DNA of 64,000 bases from Bemisia tabaci (Eukaryota; Arthropoda; Insecta; Hemiptera; Aleyrodidae). Positions 32,901 through 40,633 of the stretch are shown one piece after another; position 1 is the first letter of the stretch; each line of letters begins with the position of its first letter. A program made the translations under genes and the position numbers. Location of the stretch: positions 22,741,131 through 22,805,130 of the forward strand of contig NC_092795.1 of NCBI RefSeq assembly GCF_918797505.1. Reading direction: 5' to 3'. The notes beneath the pieces were generated by a model. It did not search any database and had not been told where the DNA came from. It worked only from the letters and a program-made list of their open reading frames with translations.

Positions 32901-33107
32901 ATTCTGATCGTCGTGTTTTCACCTGTCGTAAAAAGCTCGAGCTTACCTTGTGAACACAATGAGGACCAATCCGTTTCCCAAGACCCCCGCGGTGCCAATC
33001 GTTGTCAGGATAGTTCCGTAGATGTAATGAGCAGCTGGGCTGATTTCGTAGAGCAAAGCAGGATCCACTTCAATTGAGACTGTCTCGTTGCTTGAGTTCC
33101 ATTCATA
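13630..33107 (-). CDS. Opsin (retinal-binding GPCR), six-exon model, 5' exon missing
   Basis: A light-sensing seven-helix receptor of the plasma or photoreceptor membrane that would bind 11-cis-retinal through a Schiff-base lysine and signal to a G protein. Join, in reading order: 33107-32947, 32485-32355, 27496-27351, 19738-19480, 17136-16928, 13962-13630. All five introns are GT-AG and every phase matches, giving 412 residues plus an unseen start exon. Visible hallmarks: sequons at residues 4-9, NLAIAD in helix 2, Cys99 with Tyr102 in helix 3, ERF 123-125, Glu172 and Cys178 in ECL2, AWTPY in helix 6, Lys302, NPIVY 308-312. The spacings Cys99-Tyr102, Glu172-Cys178 and Lys302-Asn308 equal bovine 110-113, 181-187 and 296-302. 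Tyr at the helix-3 counterion site is typical of r-opsins. Rh7-like, arthropsin-like or melanopsin-like membership is inference. Confidence 0.93.
13963..14370 (-). repeat. CA repeat and giant polypyrimidine tract before opsin exon F
   Basis: From about 14023 to 14370 the plus strand is almost pure purine (GAAGAGGA-type), so the opsin strand is a C/T tract of about 350 bases, followed by GTGTGTGTGTTGCAG at the exon F acceptor. Such mirror-rich tracts can form H-DNA and offer many binding sites for pyrimidine-tract splicing proteins; that effect is inference. The Lys/Arg- and Ser/Phe-rich open frames across it are low-complexity artefacts. Confidence 0.9.
14759..15230 (+). repeat. Large dispersed repeat with palindromic core, copy 1 (opsin intron E-F)
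   Basis: About 472 bp that recur inverted at 61310-61832. The core is a 34-bp perfect palindrome at 14910-14943 (arm GATACTTCACGCATTGC), inside longer arms carrying GCGCCTTCAAACCTAAC and its diverged inverse. The GC-rich core sits between AT-rich shoulders. The 5' shoulder contains ATTTTGGATCGCCCTCAATT; the 3' shoulder contains AAATGATTTCCAAAGCACTT. No coding frame. Probably a mobile or amplified unit; its class is unknown. Confidence 0.85.
15231..15593. repeat. Possible element with tandem CCGTATGGACCCAGCGT motif
   Basis: Between an ACTGAAAAAAATTAATG-like left end and a TTTTTTTCAGTGTAC right end there are repeated blocks of about 20 bp around 15385-15440 (CCGTATGGGTCCAGCGTC, then CCGTATGGACCCAGCGTC, then CCGTATGAAC). 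The ends resemble other CACTG-type elements here, but the inverted match is short, so the element call is tentative. Confidence 0.4.
16248..16503. mobile_element. Inverted-repeat element (GGACCGCGTTTAACAGAAAG)
   Basis: About 255 bp with ends GGACCGCGTTTAACAGAAAG and GAACYAARCCACATCAGC, repeated in inverse at the right end (GCTGATGTGG, CTTTCTGTTAAACGCGGTCC). TA-like flanks. It lies in opsin intron E-F, 5 bp from the next element, so the two may be a composite. Non-coding. Confidence 0.78.
16509..16734. mobile_element. Inverted-repeat element (CACTGGAAAAAAACACATTG), TA flanks
   Basis: 226 bp with ends CACTGGAAAAAAACACATTG and GATCTAGAGTTCAGACTC, repeated as a diverged inverse (GAGTCTGGACTGTAGATCC, CCAGTG) at the right. 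Flanked by TA on both sides. Inner inverted blocks GACAAGAAAAA and TTTTTCTTGTC. The TA duplication and long hairpin suggest a mariner-like MITE; no transposase. Confidence 0.75.
16811..16874 (+). repeat. Homopolymer T run (about 60 nt) in an opsin intron
   Basis: An almost pure T run of about 60 bases (A on the opsin strand) starts about 55 bp past the exon E donor. Similar runs occur near 20940-20967 (A), 37272-37313 (T) and 58767-58790 (A). The exact length may be an assembly artefact. It creates a spurious Phe-rich open frame on the plus strand. Confidence 0.9.
16928..17136 (-). CDS. Opsin exon E: third cytoplasmic loop, helix 6, helix 7 to the retinal lysine
   Basis: 209 bp. Completes Gly233, then GGGYSLSSRIPVPHTPARS, a Gly/Pro/Ser-rich insert in cytoplasmic loop 3. 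Helix 6 follows (VKTAEIILMLVVLFLVAWTP, then Y) with the opsin toggle Trp and Pro. The last residues are ITPWVSALPALFAK; the final Lys302 is the Schiff-base lysine, so the intron falls immediately after the chromophore-binding codon. Donor GTCAGT, acceptor CGGTAG. A hAT-like MITE begins 45 bp upstream of the acceptor and a run of about 60 A (minus strand) lies about 55 bp beyond the donor. Confidence 0.95.
17182..17517. mobile_element. hAT-like MITE (CAAAGACAAGAGACCCTCC family) next to opsin exon E
   Basis: 336 bp, the inverted-orientation mate of 4846-5182. Ends CAAAGACAAGAGACCCTCC and the inverse of CAGAGACAAGAGGCCCTCC. Perfect 8-bp duplication ATCAAAGA at 17174-17181 and 17518-17525. It lies in intron D-E with its edge only 45 bp upstream of the exon E acceptor on the minus strand, so it bounds or overlaps the branch-point zone. 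Confidence 0.9.
17526..18039. other. Opsin intron D-E, unannotated part
   Basis: No exon or repeat recognised; moderately GC-rich from about 17640 to 17900. Short open frames on both strands have no support. Confidence 0.4.
18040..18284 (+). repeat. Two-unit tandem duplication, about 124-bp unit
   Basis: Units begin near 18040 (TCGCTCCTCTGACATAAGGG) and 18164 (TCGTTCCTCTGACGTAAGGG). Both contain CCATATGAGCCCT, TTACATGTAAGTC and GGATATCGAG, and end in a GAAGACC/GAGGATC-like block. The units differ at many positions, so the duplication is not recent. It lies within opsin intron D-E. A related CCATATGAGCCCTCTCTTA phrase occurs near 30745. Confidence 0.8.
18285..19479. other. Opsin intron D-E, GC-rich and C-run segments
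   Basis: 18290-18660 is CpG-rich with a stray 79-codon frame, but has no exon signature in the opsin frame. A C run lies at 19351-19362. Nothing else recognised. Confidence 0.35.
19480..19738 (-). CDS. Opsin exon D: helix 4, extracellular loop 2 and helix 5
   Basis: 259 bp, residues 147-232. Helix 4 is VCVMAWIYCLLMTLPPLFGW. Loop 2 reads SRYILEGFLTSCSWDY, with Glu172 (bovine 181) and Cys178 (bovine 187). Helix 5 is YYVYLLFFGFVIPVSIITYC with its conserved Pro, followed by the start of loop 3 (AHGKEMANIKAT). Acceptor TTTCGCAG; donor GTGGAT, a weak match to the donor consensus. This exon is markedly more GC-rich than exons A-C. The open frame continues past the donor to a stop near 19154, but that extension has no opsin character and is intron read-through. 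Confidence 0.94.
19870..20064 (+). pseudogene. Degenerate non-LTR retrotransposon RT C-terminal fragment, antisense in opsin intron
   Basis: Translating 65 codons from 19870 gives SILTYGCEVW, a stop, then LKERTQGMLRAREMDFRRR and, later, RNERVRQIMEVEND and VVFDVMTRQL. This aligns block by block with the longer frame at 60733-61203 (LYGSEVW, LLTKRTQEMLRATEMDF, RNERIRQVMKVEKD, DVMSRQL), so it is a relic of the same retrotransposon family. It has an internal TAG and a terminal TAG and is truncated at both ends. It lies in opsin intron C-D on the opposite strand. Confidence 0.85.
20065..24290. other. Opsin intron C-D, 4.2 kb without recognised features
   Basis: Contains a run of about 27 A at 20940-20967, a diverged relic of the ATATCGACGGTGAAAC family around 20455-20720, and a short GC-rich patch at 22440-22560. 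A small direct duplication CACAGATTGCACT occurs at about 22610-22640. No exon compatible with the opsin frame or another family was seen. Confidence 0.4.
24291..24560. mobile_element. Palindromic element in opsin intron C-D
   Basis: About 270 bp that fold end to end: AATGATAATCACTCGA with GCATTAATCT and GGGTTACGTGTTATAACG at the left, the inverse text (CGTTATAATACGTAACCCTC, AGATTAATGC, TCGAGTGATTATCATT) at the right. The centre pairs GTGCTGTCTG with CAGACAGCAC. No obvious target-site duplication. A single copy in this window. Confidence 0.75.
24561..26849. other. Opsin intron C-D, unannotated
   Basis: No gene recognised. A solo right end of the CTGCCGTGCTAAGG family (AGCACGGCAGTAAT) lies near 25721-25735 without a partner. 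Confidence 0.4.
26850..27108. mobile_element. CTGCCGTGCTAAGG-family MITE, diverged (opsin intron C-D)
   Basis: 259 bp with ends CTGCCATGCTATAAGGAAGA and the inverse of CTGCTGTGCTAAGGAACAAC; interior text such as ATTCGAGAGTTGCCAAAATT matches other copies. The flanking 4-mers do not match, so it is older or has decayed. It ends about 240 bp from opsin exon C. Confidence 0.8.
27351..27496 (-). CDS. Opsin exon C: helix 3 and second cytoplasmic loop
   Basis: 146 bp. Completes Gly98 and encodes CELYAAAVGHFG, the start of helix 3: Cys99 is the conserved disulfide partner and Tyr102 sits at the bovine Glu113 counterion site. Helix 3 ends AVERFMVI, so the G-protein motif reads ERF rather than the usual DRY/ERY. 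The loop continues TAKPLSGTWKMTQNSAKK. Acceptor TTTTAG, donor GTATTT; phase 0 at the 3' end. The reading frame runs on into intron, so the open frame is longer than the exon. Joins exon D at AKK/VCVMAW. Confidence 0.92.
27497..28651. other. Opsin intron B-C, part without recognised features
   Basis: No repeat or extra exon recognised. The plus-strand frame 27891-28214 (107 codons) overlaps one on the other strand and has no family match. Confidence 0.4.
28652..28906. mobile_element. CTGCCGTGCTAAGG-family MITE, diverged (opsin intron B-C)
   Basis: 255 bp with TTGCCGTGCTAAAGGCAGAA at the left and the inverse of CTGCCATGCTAAGGAAAAAT at the right; interior ATGTTGCCAAATTTCCCTTG. Target duplication not clear. 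The next repeat starts 3 bp further on. Confidence 0.8.
28910..29169. mobile_element. ATATCGACGGTGAAAC-family element, copy in opsin intron B-C
   Basis: Diverged copy of the element at 36836-37098: left TATATCGAAAATGCGAGAAC and ATCTCGGTTCGCGGCG, right GCAGTTTCACCGTCAATATG. Contains a T run at about 29096-29109. The reference copy has longer, cleaner arms. Confidence 0.6.
29170..30319. other. Opsin intron B-C, unannotated
   Basis: No recognised features; the paired frames near 29976-30289 on both strands have no family match. Confidence 0.4.
30320..30569. mobile_element. CTGCCGTGCTAAGG-family MITE, AATA duplication (opsin intron B-C)
   Basis: 250 bp with ends CTGCCGTGCTATGGAAAAAC and the inverse of CAGCCGTGCTAAGGAAGAAC. 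Flanked by AATA at 30316-30319 and 30570-30573, a perfect 4-bp duplication. Interior CTTCAGGCGCTGCCAAATTT. Confidence 0.87.
30837..31067. mobile_element. CACGGAAAAAATTAAATG-family MITE, copy 2 (opsin intron B-C)
   Basis: About 231 bp closely matching 3785-4015: CAGAAAAAAATTAAATGTTG at the left, ATCAACATTTAATTTTTTTC then CGTG at the right, with the same internal blocks (CAAATGCTGATTTTACAAT, AACTTGTCGGACATG). Confidence 0.8.
31068..32354. other. Opsin intron B-C, unannotated part
   Basis: No extra exon or repeat recognised; a C/T-rich patch lies at about 31190-31260. A weak AAGGAACAACG trace near 31855 may be a decayed MITE end. Confidence 0.35.
32355..32485 (-). CDS. Opsin exon B: first cytoplasmic loop and helix 2
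   Basis: 131 bp that complete the split Arg and encode YRRLKGPFSC, then helix 2 with NLAIAD (residues 68-73), whose Asp matches bovine Asp83. It ends in extracellular loop 1 with RWIFGPA, leaving one base of a Gly codon. Acceptor TTACAG, donor GTATGC. Counting without gaps from the helix-2 Asp puts a His (residue 80) next to the site that tunes insect UV opsins (bovine position 90). The Asp-to-Cys distance is one residue shorter than in bovine rhodopsin, so that alignment is approximate. Confidence 0.9.
32849..32881 (-). repeat. Perfect 14-bp hairpin in opsin intron A-B
   Basis: GGAAAATTCCGTCT, a 5-base loop, then its exact complement. It sits 65 bp from the exon A donor inside the 461-bp intron A-B. 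It could be the remnant of a foldback element or a transcript hairpin; the sequence alone does not decide. Confidence 0.85.
32947..33107 (-). CDS. Opsin exon A: extracellular N-terminus and helix 1
   Basis: Encodes residues 1-53 of the visible model plus two bases of the Arg54 codon (161 bp). The sequence opens YEWNSSNETV, with two overlapping-style glycosylation sequons (NSS, NET), as expected for an extracellular opsin N-terminus. Helix 1 runs about residues 28-52 and carries the conserved GNG of the GPCR helix-1 Asn motif, followed by VFTR. The acceptor is TTGCAG and the donor GTAAGC. No Met precedes helix 1, and an in-frame TAA lies 12 bases upstream of the acceptor. The initiator must therefore be on another exon at higher coordinates, which I could not identify. 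Confidence 0.88.
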
Positions 33108-33249
33108 CTGCAATAAAAATTATGCTAATTAGTTACGAGAACTCATGTCAGACTTTGAATCTTACCTCTTTACCTGCTTCTTAGAAATTTAGAGGCCAAT
33201 TTGGCCAGCTTGATCAATATCCAGGAGCCACCCTGAAAAAAAAAAAGTT

Positions 33250-33400
33250 CTGTTCACAGGGCTCCTACACTCCTTTTTTAACTGTCACAGAAGCTTCCGT
33301 TATGAGGTCTGAGTACTCTATTCCCACGACCGAAGTTCTGTTCTCACAACAGAAATATTCTTTAAGGATAACAAATAAACTGCAGGAGCCCTGTGAACAG
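33250..33400. repeat. Inverted repeat with 17-bp perfect arms upstream of opsin exon A
   Basis: CTGTTCACAGGGCTCCT at 33250-33266 and its exact inverse at 33384-33400 enclose about 117 bp, which itself holds TTCTGTTCTCACAACAGAA, a small palindrome. It lies 140-290 bp upstream of the first visible opsin exon, in its 5' intron or leader. Probably a small foldback element. Confidence 0.75.
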
Positions 33401-36400
33401 GAGGTTCTGTCGTCAGCACCATCAATTTTTTTCTATGCAATACAATTTTTAGGGTCCAACATAGTATTTTTTTTTAAATCATTTCCTAGTTTACCTCTTA
33501 AAAGAACGTAACTGCATTTCAATGTTGCCGAATTTCTACTCGAAAATTTGATTTTTACCAGGAAAACCTTCGGCATTTTCAACGCAAGATTTTACCGATT
33601 TTTCTTCCGATTTCGAGCAAAAACTAGAAAAATTTTGGACAAAAATCGCACTGAACGTTCTTTAAGAAAGATAAATTTTTTGAGCCAAGGTTTCAGTCTT
33701 GAAATGGATTTACGTTCCTCCAATCGGATAAAGACAGTCTATGATAAAAACCGGGTGTCTTTTGGCATCTTAGCCTTTCCTTGGTCTTAGGCTTTTCCTA
33801 ACTAATTACATATTTTCGTAGCTTTTCTCCCAACTAAATTCTTTTTAAGGGATTCCTAATAGACATCAGTATCAATTAAAAAAGTTTGTCTGGGTTTGTC
33901 TGCATTTATTTATTACCACAAACTTACGGCGAATATTTAGGCACCGACTTTGGCCACGAATTTAATTATTCAAGCGCATTTTGCGCAAGGCGCCTGTTGG
34001 AATCGATGACTATGGCCCACTGGCCCATTTATCACACCTCCAAATGGAGTTGGATTGCGAATTTGCGGTGAAGTCAGGCAAAATGAACCCTGAGGTGAAT
34101 TCAGGAGGAAACGCTCCGTGCACCGGTAGCTTTTCGATTTATGGCTTACTCGAAATGTAGTTTTACGTATTTTATTAGCAGCTCCTGGGAAAGCTCTGAA
34201 AAGTCTAAAACTGGCAAAAAGCAGAAGAGCATAGTTTATCTATTCAAAAGAATTGGGAGGGAAACACTCTCTGTCTTCAGGAAGAAAAGTCAAATGAAGT
34301 TCAAAGAAAGTACATAGAGAAAAAACCGTTATTTAATTTCAGTTGCTAAAACTGTATAATTTTAAACTGAGAGCACAAACTTGATGCCTTTCAGCGAAAA
34401 AACGCAAGGCGCAAGTTCTTTGAAGATCCAGGAACTTATTAGATGGTTTAAACGTACAAGTCTTTAAGATGCAGATGATGTTTTATCGGACGTGTTCTGT
34501 GAGAAAATCGTACTTTAAAGATTCCCTCCCCCCCTCTAGCGACAGGACCTCCGTTATTCGCTGGATTTATGCTAAACAGGATCTCTTTGTCTCTGAAGCT
34601 TACAGCTTCTTTAGTCAGGCATGGAGATCTTGTGCCCTATGACATCATATCAAGAGAAACTTCACCTGGAGAGAATTACAGGGGAAATATTTCAGCAGGG
34701 TAGCACCTTACTATCATAAATTACAGATTCCAATAAAGTGTCTCATTTTTCTTTCATTTGTCCATTGATTTACTGGTCAAAACTCCACATGTCCATTGGA
34801 CTGACGCTTTAGAATTATAGTTTGCTCAAAGTTGTAGAAAATTGCCCACGCAAATAAAGTAAAAAAAGGAAGCAAAGAGAAAAGAAAAGTTCAAAGAAAG
34901 TAAAATAATATAACCTTTACTGGTATTAGCAATCGTGACATGAGAAAATCTGTTCCTAGAAATCTGAAACCTGTATATGGTACGTGCTTCCGAGAAATGC
35001 GATGGACACACTCAGCTTTGTGCGAGATGAAACAAAAAGAAAAACGCCCCGAATCGTGAAGTGTTCAGGAAAAGTCACCTCTAGTTTCTTACCTCAACAT
35101 CTTTCGGGAACTTAAAATAACTGGGTGGGATCAAAATCTTCGCCTTTCAGTCTTTGATGTCGAGTGGTCAGTCCGGGATTGGAGAACAAGCGAATGAAAC
35201 GCCGCCGGCTTAAACGTCACATCTTTAAGGAGAGTAAACATTTTCTCCTGCTCTTAAAATTGTGATTTCTAGGCGTTAGAGACGTTGGATTTTTCTTTTA
35301 GGGATTTTCAGTTCGCACCAAATCTTAGAAATTGTCACTCATTTAAATTGTCTCTCTCAATTCGTATGCGTTCCTGATAGTGAAAAACATTAACGCCTTT
35401 AAACGAGTAAGAAATGTCCAAAAACAATCTGTGGAATATTCAGTCACTCATGTTCAAAATGACCTCGGACATTCCAGGCGGCAATCGAGTACTTTGGACA
35501 TTCAAATTCAATGAATTAGAATTTTGCGTCATCTTGACGTTAAGAGCGACGATCTTACTGAAGAATTTTTTTTTAAACTGATAAGCGAAAAGTATTGCTT
35601 TTTTGCTCGTTTAAATAAAAGATGGTTAAAACTTTTGAGCTAGGTATTGTTCGAAAATCGCGATGCCTCTCTATATATAGAGCTAAGGATTGATGAACGC
35701 TGAACTATAGGGGTTTTTTTTCCTGCTATTTAATGGCTTTGTAACTATAGGGTTACTCATTTGATTGGTTCAACACATAGAGATAATGTTTTACGTATAT
35801 ATTTATGCATTTCTTTAACGCGGAAAGCATCGGAAAGTTTTATGACAAGCAGCAAGTCTCAACCACCGACTGACAAGAAAATTGCAGGTCCTTACTGAAT
35901 AAGAGTTAAACTTTGAAATTTTAACGTATCAAACGTGCTTTAAGAGCAATCTGGATCCAAGGTATAAATCCTGCAGTTTTTAATGTATCGGCCCTTCTCA
36001 GCAAAGTATATCTCAGGTTCTGACGATATTTTCAAGACCCAGAGGAAATACTTTTTTTATCAGTTATTCAGGCAACCGTGAAAATACGTCACAACACACC
36101 GGTAAGTTCGGACAAGCTGTTGAACTTCCAACCATTTTTCCCGGCAAATCGAGGCGCGTTTTTCACCTGCTCTTCCGGAGAATCCATGTCACTGGTATGT
36201 CGTGCAGATTGCCAGAACGTGAGTTAAAAACCCATCAAACCGCATGATAAAAGCTGATTTTCCAGCATGATTAGACAACAATGGTTGAAGTCCCCACCTC
36301 TACCCCCCACGCGCGCACTTTGACTCCCTGCTGTGTTTGGGGAAAAAGAATTCAACTCGATTTGGACATTCTATTGACGTACGCCTTTTTTGCTAAGTAC

Positions 36401-36835
36401 TTTGCGGGGCGGAAATGCTGGCTTTTCTTTGGTGACTATCAGTTTCATTTTTTCTGCGCACCCCCATAACGAGGCTCATTTTTCGAGCGTCTCTCCTCCT
36501 CTCTCAATCCACCGAGGGACTGAAAGTCCTCAATGCACGCGGGAGAGCAATGTTAAGCTTTTAAACGATAAATTTCCTTTTGAAAGGAGATAAATTGAGT
36601 GCATTTATCTTTCAGAATTTAAATATTACACCTACTGCGGGTCCTTCCTCGAGGGTGGCTGGCCTGAAACCGAGAGTGGCCAATCATAATTTTCTTGGAA
36701 AATGTTGGACAGTCAAGTACGTGTGCATAATGGGAACCATACTCCTCACCAGAGTGACATTCAAGTTTTATCTTTTTCATTGGATGGAATTGTGGCAGTG
36801 TGGCATATCTAAAGTGGGAGTTTTGAAAGAAGACG
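33401..36835. other. Region 5' of the opsin exons, no recognised gene
   Basis: 3.4 kb that should hold the missing opsin start exon or the intron before it. On the minus strand an ATGTTGAG before GTAAGA near 35100-35086 has the wrong phase to join exon A. No TATA/Inr pair or other promoter signal can be defended. AT-rich; no repeats recognised. Confidence 0.4.
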
Positions 36836-37098
36836 CATATCGACGGTGAAACTACCAAACCACGTATCTCGTTTGCGGCGTTTAAAAATCTACGCTCGCA
36901 TTTTATTTTTTTGAAGTAGACCAAATCAATATCATTCCTTGAAATTTTCACAGAATGTTTTCCGCACGAAGAGGAAAAATCACAGAAATTTTCAAGACTG
37001 GACGTTGAGTAGTTTTTCATTTAAAAAATAAAGTATGACAGGAAGTCTGCGACGTCGCAAACCGAGATACGTGGTTTGGTAGTTTCACCGTCGATATG
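36836..37098. mobile_element. CATATCGACGGTGAAAC inverted-repeat element (best copy)
   Basis: 263 bp with arms CATATCGACGGTGAAACTAC and CAAACCACGTATCTCG, repeated exactly or nearly so in inverse at the right end. The interior encodes no known protein. Diverged copies: 28910-29169 and 52449-52703, plus partial pieces near 20455, 57973, 60450 and 63350-63440. This is one of the most abundant families here after CTGCCGTGCTAAGG. Confidence 0.85.
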
Positions 37099-37268
37099 AA
37101 ATAATTAAGGAATAATGGCAACATGTACCTGCAAGGGGCAAGAAACCGTAACTGCAGTTTCGTTAAATCGAGCATTAGGGGAACATCATTCAACAGAGCC
37201 ATCGCGTAAAATGAATTTCGTAACTTTAAAAACCCTGCATCTTGACGCTAGTTTCAAATATCAAAACC

Positions 37269-37271
<3 letters not shown>

Positions 37272-37313
<42 letters not shown>
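37272..37313 (+). repeat. Homopolymer T run (about 42 nt)
   Basis: A pure T run. Its length is unreliable in assemblies. No poly-T-flanked retroelement body was recognised next to it. Confidence 0.9.
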
Positions 37314-37319
<6 letters not shown>

Positions 37320-37552
37320 ATCCTTTTACATTTTCCCTTGTTCAATGTGCAATGTTGAGGACCCAAATAACTCGATTTTTCCTAAATTGTTAGCTACGCT
37401 TTATTGGCTCATTGGGAAAAATTGTGCCCCTCTCTGAATGCTCTGTAAGCACTTACAAAATGAAGTTTACAAAACCGAAACTGTGTACTATCAAGTGCAC
37501 TTTGGCTAAGCCACTATTCGCACACCTGGGTCATAAAATTGCCCATAGAACT

Positions 37553-38180
37553 AATGGGCCTGTTGCAAACTTTTGCTGGAGTAAAAATAAAAGTTTATTC
37601 TTACAGAAAGTGTCTCATAAATCACGATAAACACATCGCCAAATTCTTAAATGCACTCCTAACTTCACAATCTGCGTAAGAAATTTGCGTTTTTTTGAGC
37701 TTCTCGCTTCAAAAATGATACCGCAGCACAGGTGAACATTTCCTTAGAGGAGTCGTTCTATTCAGCCCTTGCTCAAAAGGATGTGTTGCAATATTCAACA
37801 TGGCGCCAATCCGCCAAAACATGTGTGACGGGACTGAATTCTAACTACCTGATAACAATCAGCGTGTTTACATTCACATTTGTCTCGCGCTGATAGGTAT
37901 CGGATCCGCCTTGATTGACCTCGTGCATCGACTTGCGCACGAAAGCGTCGGCCATATTGAGCAGGGATTGAATGGAACGACTCCTGTAACGAAATTTTCA
38001 TCGGTGCTGTATTATCCTTTTTGAAGCAGGAAGCTTAAAAAAACGCAAATTTCTTGCGCAGATTTGGAAGTTAGGAGTGCATTTCAGATTTTGCCGAAGC
38101 GCTCGTCTTCAGTTTTGAGACATTATCCATAAGGAACAACTCTTATTTTTGCTCTAGCAAAAGTTTACAACAGGCCCATT
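37553..38180. mobile_element. Long terminal-inverted-repeat element, 628 bp
   Basis: Left end AATGGGCCTGTTGCAAACTT, TTGCTGGAGTAAAAATAA. Right end is its inverse (TTATTTTTGCTCTAGCAAAA, GTTTACAACAGGCCCATT). Inner inverted blocks: TGCACTCCTAACTTC with GAAGTTAGGAGTGCA-like text, AAATTTGCGTTTTTTT, and GGAGTCGTTC with GAACGACTCC. The arms are thus about 200 bp each. No transposase and no clear target-site duplication. Confidence 0.82.
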
Positions 38181-38858
38181 GAAGATGATTGGTTTCACGT
38201 GCTTTTATCCAGTCTAAGAGCTTTCAACGAAGGGGGGGGGGCGGTCCGGGGCCATCGCCTGGAAATTTTTTTATGAAATTTAGACCCTTTTAAATTCCAT
38301 TTTCGCAATTTCGGATGACTTGATTTTGTCTGATGATTTGTCAAAAACTTACCTATGCCTACAGGTCAACCTTGACAACCTTTCCCCTTCCCTGCTAAAA
38401 AGTGATTCCTTTGATTTTATTCATTTGCACATAGTTCTCTTTCGCACTAATCCATCCAACTGAATGACAGCCAGGTCTTATCCCTTCGATTTCCTCCATC
38501 TTCGCGTCTTTACGAAATGGAGATTTCATTGCCGGAGGGGGGATTGCAAGAGGAGTCGTAAGCGAGTAACTCAAATAAGGATATGAATCTACGTAAGATT
38601 CTAAATTGCCCCTTCGGGATGAGGTCTCGCGAACTAATTTGAGTGAATTAAATTTTCCCGCAGCTTATTGAATTCTCCGCTTGATATTGGCTCGGATTAT
38701 AAGATCTGCTCATCGAGGCGCACCCGACAATACGTTGACGACGAAATCAAAACAATATCACGTACGAAAATTCTCCTCCTCGGAATGGCTGAAGGGGAAA
38801 AATGTATATCCTTTTTACCGAATTCGCGAATTTCCGCTCATGTTTTTTTTGGTATTTG
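38181..38858. other. Unannotated stretch
   Basis: A G run (38234-38241) and no recognised gene or repeat. The two overlapping plus frames near 38670-38877 run into the next repeat. Confidence 0.4.
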
Positions 38859-39102
38859 GAGTGTAGCCGAGTGCTAGAAATAATGTAAAATTTTCTTTAA
38901 AAAACTTACATTTTATTAACAAACTTTGACCGAAGCTTTTCGAAGCAAACGCTTCATTTTAGGGTCACAAAATCGATATCACAAAGGCCGTAATTTAATT
39001 TCAAACAATGTAACATATTTCAGTGGTAACAATTGATAACAAGCTTGCAATGTAAGAGTTTTAAAGAAAATTTTACAGTATTATGAGCACTCGGCTACAC
39101 TC
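38859..39102. mobile_element. Inverted-repeat element (GAGTGTAGCCGAGTGCT)
   Basis: 244 bp with GAGTGTAGCCGAGTGCT at the left and its exact inverse at the right. Inner arms pair ATGTAAAATTTTCTTTAAAA with TTTTAAAGAAAATTTTACAG-type text. Single copy in the window; no transposase. Confidence 0.85.
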
Positions 39103-40633
39103 AGATACCAATATATTCAGTGCTACTACCTTCCAGACATTGTATTACACTGTTCGCTGATTTTGACATGTTTTTTATCATCAAAGTAAACTAGCCAACG
39201 TTTATTTCTGGGCGTTTTATTTAAATTTTCTTATCTTCCTCAAAAAAATGTTTTTGGAGATATTATCGTTAGTTCCGTTTTATAAAAGTAAAAAATTATC
39301 GGACACGCTTCCAAAATGCAATGGAAATACGCATGTTTCGACTTTTGATCTTTATTGTATCGATTTAATTTCTGTTTTTAAAGCCACGCACGCGCACGGG
39401 CCACCTTCTATCTTCTCATTGTCTGTTTTTACAGCGACGTGCCAAGCACTTTATCTCACAAGTTCATTAGAATGTGTCTGATATGTGAAGGGAATCATAT
39501 AGAATCCCTTTGAATAGTCAACTGTAGTGGGCGGTTTCAATACTTGAATGACGTAGGCCCGACACTCAGTGGTCTCTTTGAAGAAGGATAACTCCATTCT
39601 AAGATTGCAAAATCAACTACCACAATCCAATTTTGAACAAGAATATGACATAACTATATGCTTGTTCAAAATTTGGCCGATTCTCGCGTGTAATTCTCGA
39701 GATTTTTAATACAATTTTTAATTAGAAATTCTCAACAGTTTTAATAAAAATGAAAAGGTCTCCTTTTGTTTATATCACAGATCAGAACATCAACAATATC
39801 AAGTTAAAAGTTCCCTGCTCATGATAGAATAAAACTTCAAGCCCATTTTTCTCCATTCTACGTCTTGTTTCTAGATCCTTTCTGCTGAACTCTGTCCAAA
39901 GGATCTATGAACAGGAGCTCATCTGAACTTTTGAAATATTCATGATTCAAATTGAAGAATCGACGAGGAAGAATTAGACAAAAACAAAAGTGAAAGTCTC
40001 CTTAATTGCGTGAAGAACTTACGAAACAAGACAAAACTTTAATATTTGAAAATTATAAGAGGAAAAGAATGAGAGGAAGGGGAGATCTAAATCAAAAGAC
40101 GGGAGAATGCAACGGCAAAGATGGTGCTGTGGAGAGGGGATGAAGGGGGAAGGTGGGGGGATCGCGATGGAAACTGGCCAAAGATCCGGCGAGTAACTAA
40201 AGCGTGTAGCGGTAAAAAAGTGAAATTACGACTTCGAAGAGTAATGAGAAGTGGAGATCAAAACTTCCTGACTGCAAAGGGGCCCTTGAACAACTCGACA
40301 GAAGTATCTGTATCTTTCTTTATTTATTCTTGAGAGGGTCTGAATTAATTTTAGATACCCACCGGATTCTTTTCTTCCTTTCAAGTTTTATTACATCTCA
40401 CCTGTAGCTAAACTAATAAATGAATAATATAAAGGTTTGAGAACTATAGGTGGTTGTATTTTGAGGAAGTAAAGAAACGCTGGCTGCTGAAGTGTGCCAC
40501 GCTTAAATTTCTTCGCTTGGCTAATATAAGGGCGTAACTACACTTAAAGCTGAGCTCAAGAGAGCACTGAGTCATAGGGACAATCGGATTCATTTCGAAA
40601 TGTAGTTACGCTCTAACGCCAGGAGGACGATTA
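39103..40633. other. Unannotated stretch
   Basis: No gene recognised. 40070-40150 is purine-rich (GGAAGGGGAGA-like). Nothing else stands out. Confidence 0.4.

Noticed and set aside
35086..35101. ATGTTGAG followed by GTAAGA as the opsin start exon
   Set aside because: The phase does not match exon A; joining would shift the frame out of helix 1.
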